64,000 nucleotides of DNA from Bin87 sp965222895 (GTDB lineage: Bacteria > Chloroflexota > Dehalococcoidia > Lucifugimonadales > UBA3495). The notes under the pieces were generated by a model. That model was not told where the DNA came from, made no database searches, and saw only the letters and a program-made list of their open reading frames with translations. The translations under genes were made by a program, and so were the position numbers. Positions 43,645 to 53,492 of the stretch are shown here, piece after piece. Location of the stretch: contig CBDCVB010000002.1 in NCBI GenBank assembly GCA_965222895.1, positions 992,001 through 1,056,000 of the forward strand. Direction: 5' to 3'. Every line of letters starts with the position of its first letter. Positions within the stretch are counted from its first letter, which is position 1.

Positions 43645-44538
43645 TTATGGCAGGTACTTGTCCTCCATCTCCCGAATGCGCTGCGCCCCCAGGATACCTC
43701 CGTTGCTGGCCACGCCCCACCTGCTTTGGGCGGCCGTCGCCAGGAAATCGTCGATGGCGCCGGTGCCGCGTTCCTGGAAATCGCTGAGAAAGTCCCAGGA
43801 CGCCTGGAGCCCCGCCATGGTAGTCAGGCCGGGATACCAGGCCGCGGCGGCCCCCGCTTCCTGCAGCTCTTCCAAAGTGGGATGAGTCTGGCTCCCGTGG
43901 GTGAACAGTGGCAGCACCGGACCGGGTATCCGCCGGATGGCTTCCTGGTTGTCCTCCCAGGACGCGACGGCGGGGCAGACTACGTCTACGTTGGTCTGGC
44001 TCTTGTAAGCCAGGCAGCGTTCCATCACCTCCTCGAAGGTCGCTCCCGGGACGCCGGCGTAATCGCATCGGGCCACAATTACGAAGTCCGGGTCCAGCTC
44101 CATCTTGGCGTCCATCGCGGCCCTCAGCTTGCCCACCATCTCTTCGATGGAAACGCACCTGCGGCGGGGACCGCTCTTGGGAGGGTAGGTCTGGTCCTCC
44201 AGGTGGGTGCCCGCTATCCCGGCCCGGATGTATTCCTTCACGGTCTCGTAAACCATAACGGCATCCCCGTAGCCGGTATCCATGTCAACGAACGCCGGAA
44301 TGTCCACCGTGTTTACGATGCGCCTGGCATTGTCCACCATGTCTCGCATACTGGTCCCGCCCTCGGTCCAACCCAGGAGTTGGGCCGAGGTATTTCCGCC
44401 GGACATGTAAAAGGCCTCGAACCCCAGCGCCTCGGCCATCTTTGCGCCCATGGCGTTCATCCCGCCGGCCAGAACGAAAATCTCCGGACGCTCAAACAGC
44501 TCCTTGAGCCTGGTGGTCATACGTTTCTTCTCTTGCAT
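43645..44538 (-). CDS. isocitrate lyase/PEP mutase-family enzyme
   Basis: A TIM-barrel enzyme of ~297 residues. FVLAGGMNAMGAKMAEALGF and AFYMSGGNTSAQLLGWTEGG begin the barrel. IPAFVDMDTGYGDAVMVYET carries the Mg-binding Asp, and AGIAGTHLEDQTYPPKSGPR the Glu-Asp pair. The catalytic Cys loop KKCGH of true lyases reads RRRCVS. Family members include oxaloacetate decarboxylase, methylisocitrate lyase and PEP mutase; which one applies is not clear. The start may be the ATG at 44538 or at 44520. Confidence 0.85.
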   Translation of the reverse strand: MQEKKRMTTRLKELFERPEIFVLAGGMNAMGAKMAEALGFEAFYMSGGNTSAQLLGWTEGGTSMRDMVDNARRIVNTVDIPAFVDMDTGYGDAVMVYETVKEYIRAGIAGTHLEDQTYPPKSGPRRRCVSIEEMVGKLRAAMDAKMELDPDFVIVARCDYAGVPGATFEEVMERCLAYKSQTNVDVVCPAVASWEDNQEAIRRIPGPVLPLFTHGSQTHPTLEELQEAGAAAAWYPGLTTMAGLQASWDFLSDFQERGTGAIDDFLATAAQSRWGVASNGGILGAQRIREMEDKYLP

Positions 44539-44639
44539 CACTCTTCCCCCTTTCGGTATTTCGTGTATTGCCCAACCGTCCCGCCTTCCGGGTTGGTTTC
44601 AATCAAGAAATGGGATCGCCGGCCGTCGGACCTATTCCG

Positions 44640-45944
44640 TCACGAAACGGACGCTATGGCGTGGTCCAGTATGTCCGCGGCAAGGTCCATTTGGGCTTCC
44701 GTCGTGGTGAACGGCGGCACAAACCGCAGCGTCGAACCACGCCGGCGAACGCTTACGATCAGCCCGTTCTCCAGGCACAATCGCCCAATCTGTTGGCCCT
44801 GCTCATAAGCAGGATTCTTGCTTACCCGGTCGGAAACGAACTCGATTCCCTGGAGCAGCCCTCGACCGCGAACATCGCCCACCAGTTCGTGCCGCTCCTT
44901 CAATTGAAGCAGGTGCCCCTGCCAATACTTCCCAATCCGGTCGGCAACGTCAACCAAACTTTCTTCGAGAATTATGTCCAGGCTTGCGATGGCAGCATTG
45001 CAGGTCATTGGGTCGTTGGAGTGGGAGTGCGCCACGACCAGGCCGGTTTCCACGGCCTTCTCCTCAATTGCATCGGTGGTTATGGTGGCGCTGATAGCGA
45101 TACCACCACCGAAGTGCTTTGAGATGGTGAAAATGTCGGGCACGACGCCTTCCTGCTCGAAGGCCCACATCGATCCCAATTTGGCCAATCCAGTCTGCGC
45201 TTCGTCGAGAATCAGGAGCATTCCCCGCCGCTCACAGCGTAGTTTCAACTCCTGCAGCCAACCAGGAGGTGGTTCTATCACGCCGCCAGCGCTGAATAAC
45301 GGCTCGGTAATCACTGCCGCCATACGACCGTCGGCCTGCGCGTCCAGCAACTCAAAGCTGGTGTCCAGGCAGGTGTAGTCGCACGCTGGTTGATTCTGGC
45401 AAAAAGCGCACCGGTACCGATAAGGGGCGATGATGGGGTAGTTGCCGGGCGCGTAAGGGCCATACCCCTGATGCCAACCGGAAAAGGTAACGGCCCGGGT
45501 GGCGTCGCTCATGCCGTGGAAACTGACCACCGGGCTGGCTATTTCGTAGCCGCCGGTGTAGCGTTTGGCAATTGCCATCGCAGCTTCGTTGGAATCGCTG
45601 CCCGAGGTGAGGAACATGCTCCGGTTCATGCCGGAAGGTGTAATCTCCGCCAGTCGGCTCGCGAGAATAATCTCCCGATCGTTGAACATCGTCATGTGAC
45701 TGTGAATCAGCGACTCGCAGCTTTCCTGGAGGGCCTGTACGATCCGGGGATGATTATGCCCCAATGCGGCGCACATCTGGCCGGAATTGAAATCCAGGTA
45801 CTCCTTTCCGTTGATGTCGCGGACCACTGAACCGCGACCCCAAACGAATATGGGGCCGGTGACGATGTTCCGGTCCATCCGACTGCGGAAGCTGTACTTC
45901 CGCGCCAGGTCCAGCAGTTCCTCTTCAGAGTATGTATCTGCCAC
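44640..45944 (-). CDS. class III aminotransferase (PLP-dependent)
   Basis: 434 residues from a GTG at 45944, which has GGGAGG at a good distance. ITGP-like entry VTGPIFVWGRGSVVRDINGK and FLTSGSDSNEAAMAIAKRYT are typical. The Asp that holds the PLP ring nitrogen is in LILDEAQTGLAKLGSMWAFE, and the Schiff-base Lys in DIFTISKHFGGGIAIS. The pattern is close to 2,2-dialkylglycine decarboxylase and omega-aminotransferases. A Cys-rich insertion RCAFCQNQPACDYTC lies near residue 180. It and the PEP mutase-like gene are on one strand with ~100 bases between. Confidence 0.88.
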   Translation of the reverse strand: MADTYSEEELLDLARKYSFRSRMDRNIVTGPIFVWGRGSVVRDINGKEYLDFNSGQMCAALGHNHPRIVQALQESCESLIHSHMTMFNDREIILASRLAEITPSGMNRSMFLTSGSDSNEAAMAIAKRYTGGYEIASPVVSFHGMSDATRAVTFSGWHQGYGPYAPGNYPIIAPYRYRCAFCQNQPACDYTCLDTSFELLDAQADGRMAAVITEPLFSAGGVIEPPPGWLQELKLRCERRGMLLILDEAQTGLAKLGSMWAFEQEGVVPDIFTISKHFGGGIAISATITTDAIEEKAVETGLVVAHSHSNDPMTCNAAIASLDIILEESLVDVADRIGKYWQGHLLQLKERHELVGDVRGRGLLQGIEFVSDRVSKNPAYEQGQQIGRLCLENGLIVSVRRRGSTLRFVPPFTTTEAQMDLAADILDHAIASVS

Positions 45945-46227
45945 CAACAACCTCCCTGAACTTCGGGTACGGGTCATTCTAGCCCGGCGACCAAACCTGT
46001 CAATGCTGACATACTCGTCGGCGTCCCACGGCGCGTGCCGATCTCCGCGCCCCACGCCCGGGCAAAGCTGCTGATCCTTCTCCAGTGACGGGCCGGCCCG
46101 TGGGTGTCCGAGGCCCTGCCGTTGGAAAGCGCGACCTGTTCCCGGAATCGGATCGTCCGACCCTGCGAGCGGGGCGGGGCAAGGGGAACGACTGATCGAG
46201 TCCTACAGGACAACGGCCTGGCGGCGG

Positions 46228-46437
46228 GTGCAGGCGGCAGCGGAGTTGGCGGAGGGACGGGCACAGTTGGCACCCGGCCGGCACGTTGGGACGCACACGC
46301 TGAGACATAGCTACACCCGGAACCTTATGAAGAACGTCACGCCGCTAAACTACCAGAGTCAGGGGCCGGGCCATTCCGACATCAAGACGACGCTAATTTA
46401 CTGGAACCGCTGCCTGATCCGAGGGGTATCTTGGTAA
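46228..46437 (+). pseudogene. tyrosine recombinase (phage integrase), C-terminal remnant
   Basis: VGTHTLRHSYTRNLMKN holds the HxxR motif and GPGHSDIKTTLIYWN the second His region of a tyrosine recombinase. The expected catalytic Tyr in a GHSxxxTTxxYxH context is followed by WN. Catalytic residues further upstream and the N-terminal domain are missing. The short tail after it is not conserved. Confidence 0.6.
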
Positions 46438-46444
46438 TGGTGGC

Positions 46445-46717
46445 CTAACTTTGTTCCTCGTCTGGCCACCGCCGGGTAAAATCCTTGGCCCTGGCCAGGT
46501 TTTCCGCAGAAAATTGCTGTAACCCTTCTGTCGGGCCACGTGATTGTTCGTCCAATTGGTCCTGGTAGTCGTCGTAGCTACCCGACCGAAGGAAATCGAC
46601 TTCTTTCGTCGAGTTGGAATCGTCCGGTGCTTTTGGCAGCCCCTCCGGATCCACTGCGTACCGGATTCGATTTTCTTCGTCAGGATCGGGGCTTTCGTAC
46701 CAGGACCTCAGCGACAT
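46445..46717 (-). CDS. small acidic protein downstream of a Panacea-domain remnant
   Basis: 90 residues, MSLRSWYESPDPDEENRIRY onward, very rich in Asp, Glu, Ser and Gln, with no recognised domain. Its ATG overlaps the stop of the Panacea-type reading frame (TGATG), so the two were one translational unit. It might be the partner of a toxin-antitoxin-like pair, but it does not resemble a known toxin. Confidence 0.45.
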   Translation of the reverse strand: MSLRSWYESPDPDEENRIRYAVDPEGLPKAPDDSNSTKEVDFLRSGSYDDYQDQLDEQSRGPTEGLQQFSAENLARAKDFTRRWPDEEQS

Positions 46718-47130
46718 CAATTGTCCCGCTTGCTAATGATGCCGGCGTAGTAGTCCCGGATGACGTCGTTGTGAATGATTTGGGTCCGGGCATCGCGGCT
46801 ATAAGTCTGGTGCCACAGGGTGCCATATGCATGGGTCATTCTTCACAGTGCAAGGCCATCTATCACGCCATAGCGATTCCACACCGCCGCCATAATCTTG
46901 TCTTCGGCAGGGCTGAAAACAGCTGCCGATTCTGACAGCGGTTCAGTGATAGGGTCGCCCCCGTAGGGCTTTAGAGCGTAGTACACCGAACGGATGACAG
47001 GCCCCTGCTGGCACGACTCCACTGCATCCCGGAACAACGGGCCATATCCCAACCCCAAAGACCAGGCGTGGCAGAAATAAGCGAGTTTCTGTACCTGCAT
47101 AGGGGTGATCGGGGTTTCGTCTTCACGAGA
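46717..47130 (-). pseudogene. Panacea (DUF4065/SocA-like) domain protein, decayed
   Basis: ETPITPMQVQKLAYFCHAWS and GPVIRSVYYALKPYGGDPIT are signature parts of the Panacea domain, found in antitoxins and phage-encoded GepA-like proteins. No start codon remains upstream: a TAG lies at 47131-47133. An in-frame TGA at 46843-46845 interrupts GLAL-RMTHAYGTLWHQTY. The frame then continues to a natural stop at 46717. It is probably non-functional. Confidence 0.65.
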
Positions 47131-47272
47131 CTACCGGGTCAATTGGTCCGCGACTGACAAGGCGGTGTGTTGTGCCCCCACGCTGCACCTCCGAGTTCAA
47201 GGTCGCGCGGCACTCTACCACAATGGAGCATCGCGCCAGAACGACATCCGTTCACGGTGTATCAAGTATCGC

Positions 47273-48145
47273 TTATCTTGGGAAATACAATCCAGGTGAA
47301 TTGCCCCGTTGTGATTGGTTACAGGCCATTCGGGAGGATTGCATTCCACATCGAGGGCAGCGAAAAGGCGGCATCGCGCCGTTTTCGCACCTACTGACTC
47401 GCCTCCACTCTCGAAGGCGGGAGAGGATGCCGCTCGTGATGGTCGGCTGCGGAAACAGATCCGTCTCGGCTGGATACCCCACCAGGTACAGGTCGCTGCC
47501 GATGGTCAAGTCTTCACCGTCAGACAAGGTTAACGAGGGCGCTGACACGTCTATGGGTCCCAACACGGCAAGATCGGCCAGCGGGTCGGAATTGAAGACA
47601 GGCACTCCCTCAAGCTCGGTACCATCGGTCAGAACGACCCGCACGTCGTCGTAGGGCCAAACGACATGGTTGTTGGTAAGGACGTACCCACCCTCGATTA
47701 AGACTCCGCTCCCCATTTTAAGGTCGGTGTTTAAGAACACGACCGATGGAGAAATGCGGGTGAACAATTCGGATGGGTGCAAAGCGGTTTCGGCGGGAGG
47801 CACGGTAGGCACGACTGCGGAAACAGTCGGTTGTGGTGTGGCGGTTTCCGCGGGCTTGCTTGTAGCCAAAGGAACTTCCGTCGTTGGGCTAACGGTCGGC
47901 AAGGCTACAGAAGCTGTCGGTTCTGGAGTGATGCTTGCTGGGGGCTCACTCGTAGCCATCGGCACTTTTGACGTGGGAGCAGTCGTTGGTTTTGACGTAG
48001 CTGTAGGTGTGGGCTGCAGCTCCCCGGTACATGCTGACAGGAGGGCGACCATCAAGCATATCGATGTGCTCCATACGAGCCAACGAACGATTCCTAGCCA
48101 GTTGACCTGAATAGCGAGAGCGGAGTCAATCTTGTACCTTCGCAT
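47273..48145 (-). pseudogene. trypsin-like serine protease lipoprotein, 3' truncated
   Basis: The N-terminus is a lipoprotein signal ending LLSAC (Cys39 from the ATG at 48145, which has AGGAG at six bases). A Thr/Pro-rich linker of ~80 residues has repeats of the kind PLATSKP. The protease domain has His in GYVLTNNHVVWPYD and Asp in DPLADLAVLGP. After VGYPAETDLFPQPTITSGIL the sequence loses homology near 47400, before the GxSGG Ser motif. So the catalytic Ser is missing and the gene is a 5' fragment. Confidence 0.7.
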
Positions 48146-48180
48146 TGGCATCTCCTATCTTATTTTTTGACCATATTCAA

Positions 48181-49337
48181 CTACCGGTGTCCTGTATCCA
48201 AAGTACGTTGGCAATAGCGTGCTACGTTGGCTAGAATCTGATCAGCGGTCTTGGTCCAGACAAAGGGTTTGGGGTTTTCGTTGGTAATGTCCAGGTATCG
48301 GTAGATGGCGGCTTCCAGTTGACTGCTGCTCTGGCGCACTCCCCGGCGCAGCTGTTTGTCGGTGAGCATTGCAAACCAGCGCTCCACCAGGTTGAGCCAG
48401 GAGGCGCTGGTGGGTGTGAAGTGAACATGGAAGCGGGGCCGCTTGGCGAACCAATTCCGGATGAGGGCCGTCTGGTGGGTAGCGTAGTTGTCCACGATCA
48501 GGTGTACGTCCAGGTCGGCGGGCACCTGGGCCTCGATGGTATCGGGCGGTCTGGGTATCGAGGAACTTGCGGAACTCCACGGCCCGATGGCGCCGGTGGC
48601 ATTGGCCAATTACCTTGCCCGTCCCGGTGTCCAGCGCGGCGAACAGCGACGTGGTGCCGTGGCGAACGTAATCATGGGTGCGCCGCTCGGCCTGTCCCGG
48701 TCCCATCTGGCCCAGTCACATGGGCAGCAGGGGCCTGGTGCGATCCAGGGCCTGAATCTGGGACTTCTCATCAACGCACATCACCAGTGCCCGCTCCGGC
48801 GGGTTGAGGTAAAGCCCCACTACGTCCCGTACTTTTTCAGTCCGGCACTTTTTCGATGAACCGGGGATCCGCCGACAACTTGAAGGTTTCGGTTACATTT
48901 CCCGTTGGGGCAACATGAGGCTGCAGCCCGAAGGCACGCCAGACGCGACTGATGGTGTTGTGGCTCAAACCGGAGCGCTGGGCCATGGACCGAGTGCTCC
49001 AGTGGGTGGCATCCCGGGGCGTGGTCTCCAGGGTCAACGCCAAAACCCGCTCCACGTCAGCGTCGGTTACCACCCGGGGTCGACCACTGCGCGGCCCGTC
49101 CAGCAGACCGTCCAGTCGTTGCGCCAGGAATCGGGAACGCCACTTCCCCACCGTCGGTTTGGACACTCCCAACTGAGCGGCTACCACGGTATTGGCCAGG
49201 CCGTCGGCACAGCTGAGGATGATTCTGGCCCGCAGGGCTATCGCTTGTGCGTTTTTGGGCCGGCGGCCCCACTGTTCCAGGGTTTCCCGTTCCCCATCGT
49301 CCAGTATCAACGGCGGGATTGGTCGCCCTATCGCCAT
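48181..49337 (-). pseudogene. IS630-family transposase, third type, decayed
   Basis: The N-terminal frame (49337-48837) has LRARIILSCADGLANTVVAA and QLGVSKPTVGKWRSRFLAQR. The catalytic part is spread over other frames: LVMCVDEKSQIQALDRTRPL, LHLIVDN-like DVHLIVDNYATHQTALIRNW and HFTPTSASWLNLVERWFAML. Stops and frameshifts occur near 48840, 48720 and 48560. A short direct duplication (GAAAAAGTNCNGGAC) marks the first break. Confidence 0.78.
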
Positions 49338-49565
49338 TTTGGTCCTCCTGCTGCCAGTGATGAGCAGGATACCCCACGCCTGAATCTAATTCAACTAACT
49401 TCAGATACATGACACTAGATAGGGCAGTGGCCCTGCCTACCGGCCTGCCTGCGAACCTCATTTGATCTGCAGCGGGCTGTTCCTGCATGGATGGCTCAAG
49501 CAGCAGGAGAGATCGTACGTCGATTGGCCGTCCTATTCGAACAACTGATGGGCATACCACTCTGT

Positions 49566-51278
49566 TCACGCGGTTTGCACGCCGGCGGCTGTTTGCAGGG
49601 CCAACTCTTCCACTGCCATCTCGCGCATGCGGAACTTCTGGATCTTGCCGGTTACGGTCATAGGGAACTCGTCGGTGAACTTGACGTAACGGGGGACCTT
49701 GTAGTGGGCGATCTGGCCACGGCAGAAGTCGCGGATGGATTCTTCGGTGGCGTCCGCGTCAGGCTTGAGGCGGACCCACGCCATGACCTCCTCGCCGAAC
49801 CGCACGTCAGGCACGCCGATGACCTGCACGTCGTCGATCTGCGGGTGGGTGTACAGGAACTCCTCGATCTCGCGGGGGTAGATGTTCTCGCCGCCGCGGA
49901 TGATCATGTCCTTTAAGCGGCCAGTTATCTTGTAGTAGCCGTCCTCGTCGACGGTGGCGAGGTCGCCGGTGTGGAGCCAGCCGTCGGCGTCGATGGCGTC
50001 GGCGGTAGCCTCGGGCATGTTGAAGTAGCCCTTCATCACCATGGTGCTGCGAGTTTGAAGCTCGCCCTGCTGGCCCGGGCCGACCACGAGGCCGGTCTCC
50101 GGGTCGACCAGCCTGACCTCCACGCCGGGCAGAACCTTGCCCACGGTGGAGACACGACGCTCGATACTGTCGTCGGCGAGGGTCTGGGTAACCACCGGCG
50201 AGGCCTCGGTTTGGCCGTAGGCGATGGTGATGCGGTCGGCGCCCATGCGGTCGATGACCTCACGCATAACCTCGATGGGACAGGGGGAACCAGCCATGAT
50301 GCCGGTGCGCAGGGACGAGAGGTCGAGGTTGGTGAACTCGGGATGGCCGAGCTGGGCGATGAACATGGTGGGCACGCCGTGGACGGCGGTGCACCGCTCA
50401 GCAGAGATGGCGTGCAGGGTCTGGAGGGGATCAAAGTGCTCGGCGGGAATGATCATGGTGGAGCCATGGACAACGCAGTTGAGGCTGCCCATGACGCAAC
50501 CGAAGCAGTGGTAGAAGGGAACCGGGATGCACAGGCGGTCGTGTTCGTCCATCTCCATGGCGTCGCCGACGTGGCGGGCGTTGGATACCAGGTTGTGGTG
50601 GGTGAGCATGGCGCCCTTGGGGTTGCCGGTGGTGCCAGAGGTGTACTGGATGTTGACCACGTCGTCGGGGCCGCACTGGGCCTGGCGGTTACGGAGGTCG
50701 TCCGGGCTCGTCTGCTCGGCGAGGGTCAGCAGGTCGTCCCAGCGCCACATGCCGGGGGGTGTGGGAGTGGAAACGTCGTCGTGGGGCGGGATGAATATGA
50801 CGTCGCGCAAGTGGGGGAAGCGAGTGGAGTTGAGCTCGCCGGCCGCCGCCGCCGCCAGCTCAGGGACCACCTCGTTGACCATGCCCACGTAGTCGGAGGT
50901 GCGGCCTGTCAGGGACGGGACGCGGAACCGGCCGATCAGGATGAGGGCGCCAATCTGCGCCTGCTCCAGCACGTAGGCGAGTTCGCGGGTGCGGTAGGCC
51001 GGGTTTACGGTGACGAGGACGGCGCCGATCTTGGCGGTGGCGAACTGGGCGATCACCCACTCGGTGTAGTTGGTGGCCCAGATGCCGACATGCTGGCCCT
51101 TTTCGATGCCGATGGACAGGAGGCCACGGGCCACGCGTTCCACCTCGGCATGAAACTCGCGGTAGTTGAAGCGGTCGCCGGTGGTCGCATGGACAACGGC
51201 TTCCCGTTCGGCGAAGCGTTGGGTCTGGATGTCCAGGATGTCGCCGATGGTGCTGCGCGTGTCGATGTTGTGAGTCAT
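49566..51278 (-). CDS. AMP-binding acyl-CoA synthetase
   Basis: A 570-residue ANL-superfamily ligase. The P-loop-like VNIQYTSGTTGNPKGAML (~200), the AYGQTEASPV motif and DGWLHTGDLATVDEDGYYKI plus GRLKDMIIRGGENIYPREIE hinge are all intact. The catalytic Lys is in TVTGKIQKFRMRE near the C-terminus. It activates a fatty or other organic acid as the AMP-ester and then the CoA thioester. AGGAGG lies six bases before the ATG at 51278. It is the only intact gene in a pseudogene-rich stretch. Confidence 0.93.
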   Translation of the reverse strand: MTHNIDTRSTIGDILDIQTQRFAEREAVVHATTGDRFNYREFHAEVERVARGLLSIGIEKGQHVGIWATNYTEWVIAQFATAKIGAVLVTVNPAYRTRELAYVLEQAQIGALILIGRFRVPSLTGRTSDYVGMVNEVVPELAAAAAGELNSTRFPHLRDVIFIPPHDDVSTPTPPGMWRWDDLLTLAEQTSPDDLRNRQAQCGPDDVVNIQYTSGTTGNPKGAMLTHHNLVSNARHVGDAMEMDEHDRLCIPVPFYHCFGCVMGSLNCVVHGSTMIIPAEHFDPLQTLHAISAERCTAVHGVPTMFIAQLGHPEFTNLDLSSLRTGIMAGSPCPIEVMREVIDRMGADRITIAYGQTEASPVVTQTLADDSIERRVSTVGKVLPGVEVRLVDPETGLVVGPGQQGELQTRSTMVMKGYFNMPEATADAIDADGWLHTGDLATVDEDGYYKITGRLKDMIIRGGENIYPREIEEFLYTHPQIDDVQVIGVPDVRFGEEVMAWVRLKPDADATEESIRDFCRGQIAHYKVPRYVKFTDEFPMTVTGKIQKFRMREMAVEELALQTAAGVQTA

Positions 51279-51540
51279 GGTCAACCTCCTGCCGGTTTGG
51301 TCCAAGCGATTAGGCCGCGGCCAGGTCGTGCTCGATCATAGACCAAGGCGTGACGTCCGTCCCGCCGGTTTCGACTTCCTGTTCCATTGTAGCGATGCGG
51401 GGGCGGTTCAGCGCAAGGGATCGGCGTAGATCTGGCCGCCCTTGGGGCATTCGACGCAGGAGGCGTAGTCGTAGAGGACATGCGAGGCTATCTTGTCCGA
51501 CGAAAGGAATGTCAACGTCGGCACCACAACAGCTGCACAA
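51279..51540. other. short remnant region upstream of the acyl-CoA synthetase gene
   Basis: On the minus strand one frame reads FLSSDKIASHVLYDYASCVE and CPKGGQIYADPLR then stop. This looks like the C-terminus of a real protein that I cannot name. The other frames are shadows. The 5' part is missing, cut at the hydrolase fragment near 51540. Confidence 0.3.
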
Positions 51541-51750
51541 TCAAACCGGCGCAAGCCGGGTGTTCATTGAACTAGATGTTTTTACCCCGAATCCACCGAA
51601 GGAGGGCGTTGGGTCAGTTGTAGAGGCCGGCAGTTGGTGTACCCAGCTTTCGGTGGTCCCGGAGGCAGCGTGGAGGAAAATCACCGGTGTGTCGGAGCCG
51701 CCGGTGTCCTCGTACCACAGATAGACTCCGGTGAGGGTTAAGTGTGGCAT
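51541..51750 (-). pseudogene. alpha/beta hydrolase, N-terminal fragment
   Basis: MPHLTLTGVYLWYEDTGGSD and PVIFLHAASGTTESWVHQLP are the first two strands and oxyanion loop of an alpha/beta hydrolase. The homology stops after ~45 residues, and the remainder is non-homologous before the stop. No catalytic triad is left. Confidence 0.55.
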
Positions 51751-51754
51751 CAGG

Positions 51755-52747
51755 TCATCCTTGCCAGTGGGGCGGCAGGCTGGGTTCCGACATGCCGAAG
51801 CGATGGGACAACCATTCCTGGCTGCGACGGCCGTCCTTATAGCCTGAGTGTTCCGCTTGGTGGACCTCGGTTTCGCCCGGCATGGACTGTACCAACGGGT
51901 CGAGGGCAGCGTCCAGCGCCGCCCTGTGCGCGCCGGCCATGAGCAGGGTGGTTGAGTTAACCCGAGGCGCGAACCAGCGGAGATCGAAGTTGGACAGAGT
52001 GCCTCGCACCATCTACTCCCGTTCCGGATTCAGGCGTAAGTAGTCGTTGATCTCCTCCAGCGGGTACGCGCTGGTGCGCCGTGCCAGGTCGGCGGTGCCG
52101 TATAGGAGGGCCGGCGTGCACACCAGGTGCGTAACCTGCGGACACAGCGCCGCCGTGGTGTACGCCAGGTCATTGCCGATGGTGGCGATGCGCGCGCCGC
52201 CAACTTCGGGCCGGCTGGCCAGTATTCCAGCCCGCGGACGGAGTCGGACACAATGCCCCGGTACACGTAGCCCGCCGGGTCAACCATGCCGTCGGTGAGC
52301 AGGCGGCCGGGATAACCGGGATTGAATTGCCGGTTGCTCCGGAGCTTGCCCGTGGGGCTACGCTGAACGCCGCTTAGCCTTTGCGCGCCCAGACCTTGGG
52401 CACCGGCGGTTCCATGTTGTAGCCCGGCACCTGTAAAAGGCCCGGCAGTTTGCCTTCCCTCTCGCGTGGCGCCGCGCCGCGTACCAGCCGGCAATCCTGA
52501 CCCGGTCTAGGCTGGTGAAGAAGACCTCGTATACATCGATCTGTTCGGTGGACCGCAATGGGTCGTGGACTACCTCGGGCTCCAGTGGATTCTTCGCGGT
52601 TTCTACCAGATCTTCCCCCCAGAACAAGTCAATGTCTTCCGGCATCCGGACCTTGGATACGTACTGGTCACCGCTACCCTGGGCATATCGCCTCCCGGAC
52701 CGCATTGCGATGGCGGTGGGACATCCCGCCGAAACTTGCAACGGCAA
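51755..52747 (-). pseudogene. acetylxylan esterase-like hydrolase, multiply frameshifted
   Basis: Pieces in three frames give one AXE1-type protein. The start region has MPEDIDLFWGEDLVETAKNP and EQIDVYEVFFTSLDRVRIAG; the middle DGMVDPAGYVYRGIVSDSVR; the end FDLRWFAPRVNSTTLLMAGA and SGYKDGRRSQEWLSHRFGM. At least three frameshifts separate them. The nucleophile elbow is not readable. It is a relative of the intact hydrolase at 6.9-7.8 kb. Confidence 0.65.
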
Positions 52748-52937
52748 GGAATGGGTTCACTCCACAATGATGCCGTAATGCAACATGGGCGACCCGCGCA
52801 GGTCTACGGCGCGCAAGAACGAGTGGGGGCAATCTCAACTTGGTCCAAACTTTCGGGGCAGGCCCAATCCTGGGGATTTCGTACACACACCGCCATGTTT
52901 ACTCGATCCGAGATGGCAGGATGGCGGTTTCTCCGAG

Positions 52938-53492
52938 TCATCGCTCACCATCGTCGTTGTCAGGGGCCAGTTCCAAAAGGCGCATGCCCCGCTGCACCTG
53001 CTGACCGGGCTCAACCGCCACGCGCCGCACTACTCCGCTGCGGGGAGCCGTGATCACCAACTCCATTTTCATGGACTCCATCAACACTACAGTCTGGTTT
53101 TGCTCCACCCGGTCACCCTCGCTGACCAGCACCTCCAACACCGACCCAGGCATGGGAGCCAGGACATCGCCCGGACCTTCGGTGGCCGATGCGCTCCCTC
53201 GACGCCTGGCCTCCGCCCGCTGGAACACGAACAAAGAACCATCCAGCCAAAGGTGTAACTCAGGACCCACCCATGCCCAGGCGAAGCGGTAAAAGCGGCC
53301 CGACTCAGTTCTACACAGCGCTCCACCAGCCTCACGGGACTCAATGCTGAGAGCAATCGTAGATTCCAAGCCGGTCGGAACCGAACCTTCCAGATCGAAA
53401 ATCAGATGACCTTCGCTCTCTTCCAGCCGGTAGCGATAGGGTTCCTGCGTCGCCGGGTACGTCTCCCGCATCTCGCCCTGGCTCTGGGTCAT
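52938..53492 (-). CDS. biotin carboxyl carrier subunit of an acyl-CoA carboxylase
   Basis: 184 residues. The C-terminal ~75 are a biotinyl domain with the biotinylated Lys in VVLMESMKMELVITAP, preceded by DVLAPMPGSVLEVLVSEGDR. The N-terminal ~100 residues (PYRYRLEESEGHLIFDLEGS to LWLDGSLFVFQRAEARRRG) resemble the BT linker domain of methylcrotonyl- and propionyl-CoA carboxylase alpha chains. The ATG overlaps the stop of the biotin carboxylase gene by four bases. It thus looks like an alpha chain split into two polypeptides. Confidence 0.88.
   Translation of the reverse strand: MTQSQGEMRETYPATQEPYRYRLEESEGHLIFDLEGSVPTGLESTIALSIESREAGGALCRTESGRFYRFAWAWVGPELHLWLDGSLFVFQRAEARRRGSASATEGPGDVLAPMPGSVLEVLVSEGDRVEQNQTVVLMESMKMELVITAPRSGVVRRVAVEPGQQVQRGMRLLELAPDNDDGER

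Noticed and set aside
46843..46845. Second selenocysteine candidate: in-frame TGA in the Panacea-domain gene
   Set aside because: The position aligns with an ordinary residue between GLAL and RMTHAYG, there is no Cys-homologue motif, no suitable hairpin was seen after it, and the gene has also lost its start.
49971..51341. 456-codon plus-strand frame opposite the acyl-CoA synthetase
   Set aside because: The minus strand carries all ANL-family motifs. The plus frame is compositionally biased and lacks any recognisable motif.
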